This document shows positions 33,061-43,368 of a DNA stretch of 64,000 bases, in pieces. The notes under the pieces were generated by a model, which saw only the letters and a list, made by a program, of their open reading frames with translations, had not been told where the DNA came from and ran no database searches. Where the stretch lies: the NCBI RefSeq assembly GCF_014645495.1, contig NZ_BMLV01000001.1, forward strand, positions 748,410-812,409. The letters run 5' to 3'. The first letter of the stretch is position 1. Each line of letters starts with the position of its first letter. The position numbers and the translations under genes are program-made. Source of the stretch: Cloacibacterium rupense. Lineage in GTDB: Bacteria > Bacteroidota > Bacteroidia > Flavobacteriales > Weeksellaceae.

Positions 33061-35316
33061 TTATTGAAGAGAAAATCTAATTTTAGATTTTATATCAGAA
33101 GAAGAATTTCCAATTAAAGCTTCGAACTCACCAGGCTCTGCAACCCAATCGTGTTTTTCAGGATCAAAGAAACTTAGCGCAGATTGATCTACAGTAATAC
33201 TTACTTCTTTGGTCTCACCTGGTTTTAAATAAACTTTTTCAAAACCTTTTAATTCTTTAGTTGGTCTTGGCAAAGAAGATTTTAAATCACTAATGTACAA
33301 CTGCACTACTTCCGCTCCTTCTCTATTTCCTGTATTTTTTACAGAAACTGTAAAGGTAATTTTGTCATTTCTTGAAATTTTGGTTTTATCAGCTTTTACT
33401 TTTCCAAATTCAAAAGTAGTATAGCTCAACCCATGACCAAAACTGAACAAAGGTTTTATATTTTTGGTATCGTGCCATCTGTAGCCAACAAAAATTCCTT
33501 CGTTGTACTTAATATTAATTACATTATTTTTATCTGTTCCTTTACCAGCAGCCATTTCTTCTTTATTACCAGGGTATTCTCCCATAGCGTGTGCTGCATT
33601 ATCTTCTAATTTTACAGGGAAAGAAAAAGGTAATTTTCCCGAAGGATTGGCATCACCAGCCAAAATAGATGCTAAAGCATTACCAGCTTCTGAACCTAAA
33701 TACCACGTTTGTAAAATAGAAGGAACTTCTTTTACCCAAGGCATAGAAACTGCATTACCTGTCACTAAAACTACCGCTAAATTTTTATTTGCTTTAGCTA
33801 AAGAAGAAATCAACACATCTTGATTGTATGGCAAAGAAAGGCTTTTTCTATCTGCGCCTTCACTATCTTGGAATTCACTTTTATTAAGACCACCAACAAA
33901 AACCACGAAATCTGCAGATTTAGCTACTTTTACCGCTTCGTCTATTAATTCTTTTTCTGAACGATTGTCTTTAAGGTTTTGACCTGTAATTACACCGTTA
34001 TATTCACCTCCCGGATCACCTACATAACCTCTAGCAAAGACAATTTCAGCATCTTTACCAAAACGTTTTTTGATTCCATCTAAAGGCAAAGTTTCATATT
34101 TTACCTTCAGCGAAGAACTACCACCACCTACAGTCATCATTTTAACAGCATTCTCACCAATTACAGCTATTTTTTTAGTTTTATTAAGGTTTATTGGTAA
34201 AGTTCCGTTTTGATTTTGAAGCAAAACAATCCCTTCTTCTCCTATTTTTCTAGCTGCTTCTATATGCTCTGCCGAAGCTACAGAACCCAAAGGTCTGTTT
34301 TTATTTAAAGTAGTATGGAAAGCCAGTCTCAATAATCTTCTTACTTTATCATCTAGTTCAGCAGTTCCTACTTTTCCCGAAAGAATCATTTCTTTGTAAG
34401 GATTGGCTAAATAATAATTATCATACGCATTTTTGGTTCCTGCTGCTAAACCATCAGTCCAAGTTCCGAATTCTAAATCTAATCCATTAAAAATAGCTTG
34501 CTTAGTATCTGCTGTAGCTCCCCAATCTGAAATTACCACACCTTTATAGCCCCATTCTTTTTTTAGAATATCGTTAATTAAATATTGATTATGAGTAGCA
34601 TATTGCCCTTTGTACAAATCATAAGCTCCCATTATAGACCAACTGTCACCTTCTTGCACCGCTGCTTTAAATGGCGGCAAATAAATTTCGTATAACGTTC
34701 TATCGTCTATAATTACATTACTTGTATGTCTGTATGTTTCCTGATTGTTGAGCGCATAATGCTTAACACAAGCTGCTACACCATTAGACTGTAAACCTTT
34801 GATATAAGGAACCACCATCTGAGAAGTCAAAAACGGATCTTCGCCCATATATTCAAAATTCCTTCCGTTCAATGGAGTTCTGTAAATGTTTACACCAGGT
34901 CCTAGCAAAATATCTTTTCTTCTGTAACGTGCCTCTTCGCCAAGAGAAACGCCATAAATTTTAGACATATTTCTGTTCCAAGTGGCAGAAAGCGCTGTAA
35001 GTGCAGGATACGCAATTATAGAATCATTAGTCCATCCTGCTTGATCCCATTCATCCCATTTTACCTCTGGGCGTACTCCGTGAGGACCATCTGTAGTCCA
35101 AAATTCTGGTATTCCCAATCTAGGAACACCTGGCGAACTGAACTTAGATTGTGCGTGAATCATGGCAATTTTCTCATCCAAAGTCATCTTAGAAAGTGCA
35201 TCTTCTACACGTTGTTCTATAGGTTTTGAATCATCTAAATAAATTGGTTTTGCTTGCTGAGCATTGCTCATAGCAGAAAAAGCAAACATAGCTATGTATA
35301 TTATTCTACGATACAT
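33061..35316 (-). CDS. Glycoside hydrolase family 3, beta-glucosidase-like
   Basis: Exported exo-acting glycosidase of 751 aa (BglX/beta-glucosidase length). A signal peptide ends near SNAQQ. The nucleophile aspartate is in GVVISDWGAT (about residue 265). VKHYALNNQET near 190 is the family's His/Lys substrate block. The second domain includes EEGIVLLQN and EGADRKSLSLP. A fibronectin-III-like domain closes the protein (about 655-751). Probably periplasmic, releasing glucose or other sugars from oligosaccharides. The gene is single, with its own terminator. Exact linkage and sugar cannot be given from sequence. Confidence 0.92.
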   Translation of the reverse strand: MYRRIIYIAMFAFSAMSNAQQAKPIYLDDSKPIEQRVEDALSKMTLDEKIAMIHAQSKFSSPGVPRLGIPEFWTTDGPHGVRPEVKWDEWDQAGWTNDSIIAYPALTALSATWNRNMSKIYGVSLGEEARYRRKDILLGPGVNIYRTPLNGRNFEYMGEDPFLTSQMVVPYIKGLQSNGVAACVKHYALNNQETYRHTSNVIIDDRTLYEIYLPPFKAAVQEGDSWSIMGAYDLYKGQYATHNQYLINDILKKEWGYKGVVISDWGATADTKQAIFNGLDLEFGTWTDGLAAGTKNAYDNYYLANPYKEMILSGKVGTAELDDKVRRLLRLAFHTTLNKNRPLGSVASAEHIEAARKIGEEGIVLLQNQNGTLPINLNKTKKIAVIGENAVKMMTVGGGSSSLKVKYETLPLDGIKKRFGKDAEIVFARGYVGDPGGEYNGVITGQNLKDNRSEKELIDEAVKVAKSADFVVFVGGLNKSEFQDSEGADRKSLSLPYNQDVLISSLAKANKNLAVVLVTGNAVSMPWVKEVPSILQTWYLGSEAGNALASILAGDANPSGKLPFSFPVKLEDNAAHAMGEYPGNKEEMAAGKGTDKNNVINIKYNEGIFVGYRWHDTKNIKPLFSFGHGLSYTTFEFGKVKADKTKISRNDKITFTVSVKNTGNREGAEVVQLYISDLKSSLPRPTKELKGFEKVYLKPGETKEVSITVDQSALSFFDPEKHDWVAEPGEFEALIGNSSSDIKSKIRFSLQ

Positions 35317-35397
35317 CTTTGTTTTGATTTAAAAGATTGATACAAATATACAAATTTATTGTCTCATAATGAGATTTTATAAAATTTATTCAAAAAA

Positions 35398-35426
35398 AAA
35401 CACACTCCTAAAAAAGTAGTGTGTTT
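35398..35426 (-). terminator. Terminator of the large subtilase gene
   Basis: AAACACACT pairs with AGTGTGTTT around an 11-nt loop, followed on the minus strand by a T-run, just past the stop at 35447. Confidence 0.78.
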
Positions 35427-35446
35427 TTTAAAATTAAAAAACTAAG

Positions 35447-38400
35447 TTATTTCTTAATCAACTTTGCTTTATATGAACTGTTTTTATCTTTTACAACCAA
35501 CAAATAGCTACCTGATATTAAAGAAGATAAATCAATCCCTTGTTTTTCTAATACATTCTCAGAAAATAATTTGGTAAGAACTAATTTTCCATCCATATTA
35601 TAAATTTCAACAGTTGCATTATCACTTAATTTATTTGCAAATTTAATTCTTACAAAATCAGTAACAGGATTAGGAAAAACTGAAAGTGCACCAAACTTAT
35701 TGATATCAAATGTAGATAAAGTAGTATCCACATTTAAACAAACATCTGGCGAAGACGGAGTAGACTTAATTACATTATCATAAATTGCTACTACATTATA
35801 GCAGTAATTACCTGGAACAGTAATTGAATTATCTACGTAAATGGTATTCGTATTATCAATATTTGCTAATACATTACCATTTCTTTCAATTTCATAACCC
35901 GTAACATTATTACTATACCCTACATTTAATTGAGGCCAAGCTGGTTTTGGAGTTGCTTCTGTTGCCAAATACAGACTACCATCACTTTTCTCTTCTGCTG
36001 CTATCAATTTTTCTTTAGTTATTGATTCTGACACTAAATAATTGTTAAAAGATTCTGTAACTGTTCCTGGCTTTGAAATCTTCACATTATCTAAAGAAAG
36101 TAAATAATTGTCATAATTATTACTATAAAAAGCTAATCTAAACGGAGTTCCATCATAGTTAGTACCTAGACTTACTTTATTAAAATTTGAAGTTGAGGAG
36201 ATTGTAGTTCCATCAAAAATCTTAACTCCAGCCTCAATTTGTGTTTTAGTAAGAGGATTGCTATCAGAAACTTTAACATAATATATTTTTAAATTATCAG
36301 GATATGCAACATCACCGTAGGAATTAAATGTAAGCTCATTATATCCAGAAGGTAAAGTAGAGATAACATTAGACACCAAATAATCGTCAGTCTGGATTGC
36401 TACCCCTGTAGTAGTATTCCAAGAGTAAACTCCTGCAACTATAGGCCCAGCAGATAGGACTACTCTCTTCCAAGTATTGCTATCTCCATTTGAATTTAGC
36501 ACTTGCCAATCTGTAGGTGGAAAAGTAGTTGCGTCATAAGTTTCATTTATAAAACTGTCTTGATATTTATATTCAGGAACATCCCAATCTATAGAAACAG
36601 ATGTCCCATTTTTAGTTGCTGAAACCGCTAATGGAGGATTTGTATTAGCTTTTACAATTATTGAATTTAATGCCTCAAATACTCTATCTCCGGCAGTTGT
36701 AGTATTGGTAAGCTTAACAGAATATGTTCCTGGCTTCTTAAATTTAACATTTAAATGCTCTGAACTAGCGGAAGTTCCTTCTAAATATTCAAACGAGCCT
36801 TCAGAATTTGGTGTAATAGTCCAATTGTAGGCAGTTGGAGCAGGAGATCCAGAACTCAAATTTGTAAATTGAACATTTTCTAAAGCATAAACATTTGTTC
36901 TATCAATAGTAAAATTAGCAGTTGCGTTTGGACTTACTACGTTTATATAAGAATATTTTTGTTTAAAAGCTGATCCATTAACATTTGTTGCGGTAAGTTT
37001 TACAGAATACTCTCCTTCTGCATTAAATCTCACTTGAGGAATTTGACTAGAAGCATTGGAAGCATTAACAAAAGTAACTGTATTAGGCGTAAATTCCCAG
37101 TTCCATGAACTTACAGCTGGATTAGATTCTGTATTGTTATCTAACCTAACATCTGTAGATGTTGTTATTCTATTAGTCCCATCTAATATTGTATAACTAA
37201 AGTCTGGTGTAGGTTTTCCTGCATCAGTATTTTGGATTTTAAAGTTATCAAGAGCTATAAGCCAACTACTTTTACCTGCATCATTATAATGTCTTAATCC
37301 TAAGTATTGCAACCCTGTTTTAGGTGCTACAAAATTAAACTCAACTTTTTTGTAGGTAGCGTTAGGTTCTGACTGTACCCAAGTAAACTTGTTCAATGAA
37401 TTGGTCATAGATGGAACATCTCTGTTATCACCAACAAAAATTTCTAAATTCTCATTTCTAGTAGTATTTGACGAATTTTTAGCTATGTAGTAGGTTACTT
37501 TATAGTTTGACCCTGCATTGAGCAAAATAGGATTAGAAAATAGCCAATCATTGGCCTGTTGACCAGAATTAGAGGCTAATACAAATTGAGAACCATCATA
37601 AAGTAAAGTACTAGCTGTTGACAATTGAAAAGTAGGCGTAGTAGAAACTACATTAAGCACATTCCAATTATGTGATGAAAAGGAAGGCGCATTAAAATCT
37701 TCTAACATAACACTACCACCTACTCTAAGATCAGCAACTGTGGAAATTGCATTAGTAGATTTTGAATTATTACCTGCAATTGCGTCATCAGCTGCAATAA
37801 TTTGTGCTGTAACTGTATATGGCGTAAACAATTCTGAAATTTCTGTCGTAGTAGAATTAATTTCTACGGTTTCTCCCACCAAGACACCTGTAGAATTTAC
37901 AGTATTCTCTTGTAGTACAGTTCCTTTAGGATCTTTAATGATAAATTTAACATCAAAAGCACCAAAGTCACTAGTCCCAACATTTTTGATTGTAGCTTTT
38001 AATGGAGTACTTGTAGGAATGTCAATCTGCGAAACTTCAGCAGTTACTGAATCTAATAACAAATCTTTATTTACAGCAATTCCAGAAACACTGAGACCAT
38101 AATCTACCCCATCTGTTGGAAGTGTTCCTTTGTGAGTGAATGTAAGAGTAAGCGTTCCTGATACAGGATTAGGTATATATACTTGCTCTACATTATCAAC
38201 AATATTATCACCAGTTGTTGCAACATTTGCAGGATTTGCAGGATCTAAGACATATGGCAAATATGTTGTTCCATTTAATTCTACTCTCAAATCTAAATCA
38301 TCAATTAATTTTGGTGTCCTATCATTTAAGAAAGATGGATTCTTGGGAGTAGTGTTTCCTACATTTGCTTTCGGAACACCAGGTCTATCATTCCATGCCA

Positions 38401-39826
38401 ATGATGCTTTAAATGGAATCCCAGCTTGTGTTTGAAAAGTAACAGTAACTGTTTGACCATTAACCAATTTACCTTCTTGATAATCTGTTATTTTACCTTT
38501 ATAATCAATGCTCTCTACGGCAGCTTTAGCATCAATTAATCCAAAACCATAGATATAATCAGGTCCAAGATTTCCAGCTTCTTTGGCAGTATTTACAATT
38601 AAACTTTTGACTAAAGGTGCAGAAAAATAATTTCCTGTTTTTTGTTTTGCAAATTCTTGAACTAAGGTTAAAGCCCCAGTAGTTGCAGGAGTTGCCATAG
38701 ATGTACCACTCATTGTCATATATGCATCATTTCCTGTACTAGAAGTGGAATACAAATTAAAACCATCGGCTACTACTGTAGGTACAATTCTTCCATCATC
38801 AGTTGGCCCCCAAGAACTAAAACTTGTCATTTGCACACTAGATGGTCCAGTATATTCTATTACAGGCTGTACTGCACCAACCACAATAACATTTTTAGGT
38901 AAACTCCCAAATGAAACACAGTCATAACCAGTTGTTCCACCGTCTAATTCTTGTCCAGCTGGTCTTGAAGCAGGCCCCTCTCCTCTATGATTACCTGCAG
39001 AACGAACATAAGTATGCCAAGGAGCAGCTCTTAACATTTCATCTACTACCGCATCATATTCTGAATAATATCCAAATTTATAATCAATTGTAGAACTTAC
39101 ATTTCCATCGCCACCCCAAGAGTAAGTCCCATTTGATGAATTATATGTCCAACCTGCGTTATATCCGTAAGAATGGGTAGACAAAAGACCTTCTTGAATA
39201 TTTAAAGAAGCTAGAAGTTCATTAAAAGTATCATTAAAATCATAACTAATGATATTTGCCTCAGGTGCCATTCCTTTGGCTTTTTTATCAACTCCAGTTG
39301 CTATAACAGTTCCTGCAACGTGTGTAGAATGGTCACTTAACGCAGTAGTAACTGTTCCTGTATCTGCTCCATTGGTAATTTTACCTGTAAGTTCTTGGTG
39401 TGTAGTTCTTATTCTACCTCCATCCCATTCTACAATTTTTAGATTTTTTCCAGATAATTCATAACCAGTACTACCTCCTTTTTGCAACAAATTTACACCA
39501 GAGGTGATGGCTGCTTTTTCATTTTCAGTTATATGATAAATTGGGTTTCCTAAACCATCTACATACACCAACTGCATAATTTTTCCATCTTTCCCTTCTA
39601 CACGAAATGGAATGTTCTTTTTTGATGCAAAACTTTTTAGACTTTTTTCAGATAAAACAATTTTGTTCAATTTAGATTTTACTACAGATAAAGTCTTCAA
39701 ATCTGTTTTAGACTTTAGCACTCTTTTTTCTTCTCCCGTTTGAGCACGCATACCTATAGAAACTAGGGTTAGAAAGCTCGCTATTGAATACAAAAAAGAA
39801 GATTTTCTAAAATAATTTTTTTTCAT
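35447..39826 (-). CDS. Large T9SS-secreted S8 subtilase with PKD and anchor-J domains
   Basis: Secreted protein of 1459 aa. Signal peptide ends about residue 29 (MRAQ). The S8 catalytic domain (about 95-440) has an Asp in VEWDGGRIRTTH, His in SDHSTHVAGT and Ser in MSGTSMATPATTG. A P/proprotein-like region and a CARDB-like segment (about 590-690) follow, then a choice-of-anchor J domain (about 700-860, MLEDFNAPSFSS), PKD-like repeats (about 870-1060), a second anchor-J-like domain (about 1100-1260), and a C-terminal sorting tail (about 1385-1459, LSVFPNPVTDFVRIKF and SSYKAKLIKK). It is a surface or released protease with binding modules. No operon partner. Confidence 0.88.
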   Translation of the reverse strand: MKKNYFRKSSFLYSIASFLTLVSIGMRAQTGEEKRVLKSKTDLKTLSVVKSKLNKIVLSEKSLKSFASKKNIPFRVEGKDGKIMQLVYVDGLGNPIYHITENEKAAITSGVNLLQKGGSTGYELSGKNLKIVEWDGGRIRTTHQELTGKITNGADTGTVTTALSDHSTHVAGTVIATGVDKKAKGMAPEANIISYDFNDTFNELLASLNIQEGLLSTHSYGYNAGWTYNSSNGTYSWGGDGNVSSTIDYKFGYYSEYDAVVDEMLRAAPWHTYVRSAGNHRGEGPASRPAGQELDGGTTGYDCVSFGSLPKNVIVVGAVQPVIEYTGPSSVQMTSFSSWGPTDDGRIVPTVVADGFNLYSTSSTGNDAYMTMSGTSMATPATTGALTLVQEFAKQKTGNYFSAPLVKSLIVNTAKEAGNLGPDYIYGFGLIDAKAAVESIDYKGKITDYQEGKLVNGQTVTVTFQTQAGIPFKASLAWNDRPGVPKANVGNTTPKNPSFLNDRTPKLIDDLDLRVELNGTTYLPYVLDPANPANVATTGDNIVDNVEQVYIPNPVSGTLTLTFTHKGTLPTDGVDYGLSVSGIAVNKDLLLDSVTAEVSQIDIPTSTPLKATIKNVGTSDFGAFDVKFIIKDPKGTVLQENTVNSTGVLVGETVEINSTTTEISELFTPYTVTAQIIAADDAIAGNNSKSTNAISTVADLRVGGSVMLEDFNAPSFSSHNWNVLNVVSTTPTFQLSTASTLLYDGSQFVLASNSGQQANDWLFSNPILLNAGSNYKVTYYIAKNSSNTTRNENLEIFVGDNRDVPSMTNSLNKFTWVQSEPNATYKKVEFNFVAPKTGLQYLGLRHYNDAGKSSWLIALDNFKIQNTDAGKPTPDFSYTILDGTNRITTSTDVRLDNNTESNPAVSSWNWEFTPNTVTFVNASNASSQIPQVRFNAEGEYSVKLTATNVNGSAFKQKYSYINVVSPNATANFTIDRTNVYALENVQFTNLSSGSPAPTAYNWTITPNSEGSFEYLEGTSASSEHLNVKFKKPGTYSVKLTNTTTAGDRVFEALNSIIVKANTNPPLAVSATKNGTSVSIDWDVPEYKYQDSFINETYDATTFPPTDWQVLNSNGDSNTWKRVVLSAGPIVAGVYSWNTTTGVAIQTDDYLVSNVISTLPSGYNELTFNSYGDVAYPDNLKIYYVKVSDSNPLTKTQIEAGVKIFDGTTISSTSNFNKVSLGTNYDGTPFRLAFYSNNYDNYLLSLDNVKISKPGTVTESFNNYLVSESITKEKLIAAEEKSDGSLYLATEATPKPAWPQLNVGYSNNVTGYEIERNGNVLANIDNTNTIYVDNSITVPGNYCYNVVAIYDNVIKSTPSSPDVCLNVDTTLSTFDINKFGALSVFPNPVTDFVRIKFANKLSDNATVEIYNMDGKLVLTKLFSENVLEKQGIDLSSLISGSYLLVVKDKNSSYKAKLIKK

Positions 39827-39944
39827 ATAAATTTTTTTTCATTACATCTTGCTAAAATAACAATTTCGCAACAAAAAAAACACTATTCATGAATTTTATT
39901 CAAAAAAAATCCTTTTTCGAGGTAAGAATAGGATGCAAATAAAA

Positions 39945-42068
39945 TCAAATTAAATCAATAAGATAATCGCCTTTTAAAACAAGAATTCCTTCTTCTTTTT
40001 TTTCTGGATGTTCTGTAAAACCTTTTAATTTTGAAGTTTTACCTTTTATAATTAAATCTTGAATTTGCTTCTCCGAAAGTTTTTTGCCAAAGACATGAAA
40101 AGGAACTTTAAAACCACATTCTTTGAATTCTTTACAACCAATCGCAGTTTTCCCTTTCATTAAAGGGTTTGTTTTACATTTGGGACAAGTAATTTCTTCC
40201 CAAACTATTTCAGATTTTTTGGTTTCTTTTTTCTCTTTAGATTCAGTTTTTATGGGTTTCTCTTCTTTCCAAGAAATGGCCTTTCCTCTGCTGTCAATTA
40301 CTTTTTTGGTGAGTTGAGTTACCATTTCTATCAACTCGTCTTTGAAATTTTGTGCTTCGTATTCGCCTTTTTCAATTTTTCTGAGTTTTTGTTCCCATTC
40401 TCCAGTTAGTTCTGCACTTTTCAGCAATTCATCTTCAATGGTATCAATTAAATCAATACCAGTTTGTGTAGCAATAAGATTTTTACGTTTTTTTTCGATG
40501 TATTTTCTTTTAAAAAGCGTTTCAATGATATTGGCTCTTGTAGAAGGCCTTCCTATTCCGTTGTTTTTCAATAATTCTCGCAGTTCTTCATCTTCCACTT
40601 GTTTTCCAGCAGTTTCCATTGCTCTTAGAAGCGTAGCTTCGGTGTAAGGTTTTGGCGGAGAAGTTCTTCCTTGATGAATGAAAGGTTCGTGTTCTCCTTT
40701 TTCGCCTACTTTAAATTCTGGAATCAATTGTTCTTCGTCTTTCTCCTCTTTTTCTTCTTTCTCGGCATTATTTTTAGAATCTTTGGCATAAACAGCGCGC
40801 CAACCTGGTTCTAAAATTTGTTTACCCGAAGCTTTGAAATTTATGGTTCCTACTTGTCCTTCAACCAAAGTATTAGAAATTTTACATTCTGGATAAAAAA
40901 CGGCGATGAAACGTTTTGCTACCAAATCATACACCAATTTTTCTTCTCTACTCAGATTAGAAGTTGGCGGAATTTCGGTAGGAATTATCGCGTGGTGATC
41001 TGTTACTTTAGCATCATCAAAAACTGCTTTAGATTTTGGAATTGGCGCTTCTAAAAGAGGAGCAATTAAGTCTGAATAAAAATTCATACTCTTTAAAATT
41101 CCCGAAATTTTTGGGTACAAATTCTCCGAAAGGTAAGTAGTATCTACTCTAGGATAAGTGGTGTGTTTTTTTTCGTAAAGACTTTGAATATAATTGAGTG
41201 TATTTTCAGCAGAAAAACCATATTTTTTATTGGCTTCCACCTGAAGTCCCGTTAAATCAAACAATCTGGGATTTTTTTCTTTTCCTTCTTTAATTTCAAA
41301 AGAAACAATTTCAAAAAGATTTTGTTTGAGATATTCTAAACCTTTTTCTGCTCTTTCTAAAGATTTTAATCTGTCTATTGCAGCACTGAAAACCACTTCT
41401 CTGTATTTGGTTTTCAGCTCCCAATAATCATCTTGCACAAAAGCATCTATTTCTTTTTGGCGTTTTACCAGCATTGCCAAAGTCGGAGTTTGCACTCTAC
41501 CAATAGACAAAACTGCTTTATTTCCTCCGAATTTCTTGGTAAAAAGTCGGGTTGCATTGATGCCTAAAAGCCAATCACCTATTGCTCTCGCGTTTCCTGC
41601 TAAATAGAGATTTTTATAATCTTCGGCAGATTTTAGATTTTCAAAACCTTCTTTTATGGCGTCTTCAGTCAAAGAAGAAATCCAAAGTCTTTTTACGGGT
41701 TTATCACACTTTGCTTTTTGCAAAACCCAGCGTTGAATAAGTTCACCTTCTTGTCCAGCATCACCACAATTAATCACCTCATCACAATCTTTCACTAGAC
41801 TTTCAATAACTTTGAATTGCCTTTCTACTCCGTTGTTATTGATTAGCTTAATTCCAAAATTTTTAGGAATAATCGGCAAAAGAAAAAGATTCCAAGCTTT
41901 GTATTCTGGTGCATAATCGTGCGGTTCTTTTAGGGTACAAAGATGTCCGAAAGTCCATGTTACACAATAACCATTGCCTTCCATATAGCCATTTTTAGGA
42001 GTTGTAGCTCCTAAAACTTTAGCAATATCTCTTGCAACGCTTGGTTTTTCGGCAATACAAAGTTTCAT
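39945..42068 (-). CDS. topB: DNA topoisomerase III
   Basis: Type IA topoisomerase of 707 aa that passes single DNA strands during replication and recombination. The toprim domain contains NCGDAGQEGELIQRW near residue 97, with Gln in place of the common Arg (DxDREGELI), as in Bacteroidetes/plasmid TopB forms I recall. The catalytic tyrosine is in HTTYPRVDTTYLS near residue 310. RPSTRANIIETLFKR near 530 is a conserved block. A C-terminal zinc-type cysteine set is visible in CPKCKTNPL...GCKEFKECGF. Chromosomal copy. No conjugation genes in the window, so integration as part of an ICE is not supported. Confidence 0.9.
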   Translation of the reverse strand: MKLCIAEKPSVARDIAKVLGATTPKNGYMEGNGYCVTWTFGHLCTLKEPHDYAPEYKAWNLFLLPIIPKNFGIKLINNNGVERQFKVIESLVKDCDEVINCGDAGQEGELIQRWVLQKAKCDKPVKRLWISSLTEDAIKEGFENLKSAEDYKNLYLAGNARAIGDWLLGINATRLFTKKFGGNKAVLSIGRVQTPTLAMLVKRQKEIDAFVQDDYWELKTKYREVVFSAAIDRLKSLERAEKGLEYLKQNLFEIVSFEIKEGKEKNPRLFDLTGLQVEANKKYGFSAENTLNYIQSLYEKKHTTYPRVDTTYLSENLYPKISGILKSMNFYSDLIAPLLEAPIPKSKAVFDDAKVTDHHAIIPTEIPPTSNLSREEKLVYDLVAKRFIAVFYPECKISNTLVEGQVGTINFKASGKQILEPGWRAVYAKDSKNNAEKEEKEEKDEEQLIPEFKVGEKGEHEPFIHQGRTSPPKPYTEATLLRAMETAGKQVEDEELRELLKNNGIGRPSTRANIIETLFKRKYIEKKRKNLIATQTGIDLIDTIEDELLKSAELTGEWEQKLRKIEKGEYEAQNFKDELIEMVTQLTKKVIDSRGKAISWKEEKPIKTESKEKKETKKSEIVWEEITCPKCKTNPLMKGKTAIGCKEFKECGFKVPFHVFGKKLSEKQIQDLIIKGKTSKLKGFTEHPEKKEEGILVLKGDYLIDLI

Positions 42069-42239
42069 TAATAAAATTTAAATGGGGTGCAAATTTGCAA
42101 TTTTTTTAAAAAAATACAATCATTATTATAAAATAAAAGTGAAATTTATCATCAAAGACTTAATAAATGATTAAAACAATTATTAAATTTGTATAATATA
42201 AACTATTATTAATTATAAACAACTATTAAACAAAACGTT

Positions 42240-42941
42240 ATGAAGACAAAATTTTCAAAAATTACAATTCCTTTATTGTTACTTACTGGTATTTTCATCA
42301 GTTTCGCTTTTAAATTTGTGAATTGTGATGGTTACTCTGCCACCCAAAAAGGCATAAAAACTGAAACTACAGAGTATGATGCAAGCAACAATGTCACAGG
42401 AAAATCCACTTCTGAAGTCATTGATTCTAAAATGGTCGGTGGAAAAACTCTAGCTACAGTAAAAAGCACAGTCATTGATTTGAAGAAAAACAAAACTACT
42501 GAGTCTGTATTTGACGTAGAATGTGATGGAACTTCTACTACTGTAAATACCATTAAATTACTAACAGATAATCTAAAAAAGAGTAACACTCTAGGAGAAT
42601 CTACAGCTTCTGGCAACAACCCTGTTACTCCAAATATTTTAAGTGTAGGACAAACTTTACCTGAAGCTAATATCAATATCAGCATTAAAGGAGAAATCAG
42701 CTTACAAAGTAATGTAAAAATGTATGACAGAAAAGTGGTTGCTATGGAAAAAGTAACCGTGCCAGCTGGAACTTTTGACTGCGCTGTAGTTACTTACACA
42801 GAAGACACCAGAATTTTATTTGACAAGATAAAAAACCATAAAGTATGGTTAGCAAAAGGAATAGGCGCTGTGAAATCAGAAGAATATGATAAAAAAGGTA
42901 AATTAGAAAAACGCACAGAACTTACAAGTATTACTCATTAA
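42240..42941 (+). CDS. Exported DUF3108/TapB-like protein
   Basis: Protein of 233 aa with a signal sequence ending about residue 25. No catalytic residues could be identified. The sequence is rich in Thr/Ser/Lys with the pattern VPAGTFDCAVVTYTEDTR, and VWLAKGIGAVKSEEYDKKGKL near the end, which resembles the beta-barrel-like DUF3108 family and proteins named TapB in Bacteroidetes annotations. Predicted periplasmic or surface-exposed. Single gene, followed by a strong terminator before the tRNA gene. Function unknown. Confidence 0.65.
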   Translation: MKTKFSKITIPLLLLTGIFISFAFKFVNCDGYSATQKGIKTETTEYDASNNVTGKSTSEVIDSKMVGGKTLATVKSTVIDLKKNKTTESVFDVECDGTSTTVNTIKLLTDNLKKSNTLGESTASGNNPVTPNILSVGQTLPEANINISIKGEISLQSNVKMYDRKVVAMEKVTVPAGTFDCAVVTYTEDTRILFDKIKNHKVWLAKGIGAVKSEEYDKKGKLEKRTELTSITH

Positions 42942-42960
42942 TCTACAGGTCTTATGAAAT

Positions 42961-42991
42961 AAAAAACAACCGATTTTTTCGGTTGTTTTTT
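42961..42991. terminator. Bidirectional terminator between DUF3108-like gene and tRNA-Ala
   Basis: AAAAAACAACCGA and TCGGTTGTTTTTT form a 13-bp stem around TTTTT. Confidence 0.9.
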
Positions 42992-43003
42992 TGTAAAATA
43001 AAG

Positions 43004-43077
43004 TGGAGGATATCGGGATCGAACCGACCACCTTTAGACTGCCAGTCTAACGCTCTAGCCAAATGAGCTAATCCCCC
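43004..43077 (-). tRNA. tRNA-Ala (anticodon GGC)
   Basis: A 74-nt cloverleaf. The acceptor GGGGGAT pairs with ATCCTCC and includes the G3-U70 pair that marks alanine identity, with discriminator A. The D-arm is GCTC...GAGC, the anticodon stem TTAGA/TCTAA with loop CTGGCAG (anticodon GGC), and the T-arm ends GGTTCGATCCC-like. The 3' CCA is not encoded, as the next genomic bases read CTT. Confidence 0.95.
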
Positions 43078-43083
43078 AAAATA

Positions 43084-43317
43084 TCAATTATCTTTTGATT
43101 GCAAATAAGCATCAATAATTTCGAAAGCTTTTTGCTCATCTAGAATATTTACTTCTAATTTAAGAGCAGTCGCAGTAGGTGTAGACAGTAATGTATTAAG
43201 ATATTTAGTATTAACAGAACAAGCAATGCCTGCATCTTCTAATTTCTTTTTCACAATCTGTATTTGTACCATTTCATCAGCTTCAAAAACAGACACTCTT
43301 GGTAATTCCGCACTCAT
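43084..43317 (-). CDS. DUF2007-domain small protein
   Basis: A 77-aa protein matching the DUF2007 (putative signal-transducing) family, for example VSVFEADEMVQIQIVKKKLEDAGI and the closing VNILDEQKAFEIIDAYL. These small beta-alpha proteins are ferredoxin-like in fold and have no proven role. It lies between the tRNA-Ala gene and the amidohydrolase pair on the same strand. Confidence 0.75.
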   Translation of the reverse strand: MSAELPRVSVFEADEMVQIQIVKKKLEDAGIACSVNTKYLNTLLSTPTATALKLEVNILDEQKAFEIIDAYLQSKDN

Positions 43318-43368
43318 ATTTCAAAATTTAAGAAGCTAAAATTAGTAATTTTTCTTGAATCTAAAAAA

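Noticed and set aside
39945-42068. Topoisomerase III as a mark of an integrative conjugative element
   Set aside because: No relaxase, Tra, integrase or att-like repeats are present around it, so it looks like a normal chromosomal copy.
43004-43077. tRNA-Ala gene as an integration site
   Set aside because: No integrase gene and no direct repeat of the tRNA 3' end was seen nearby.
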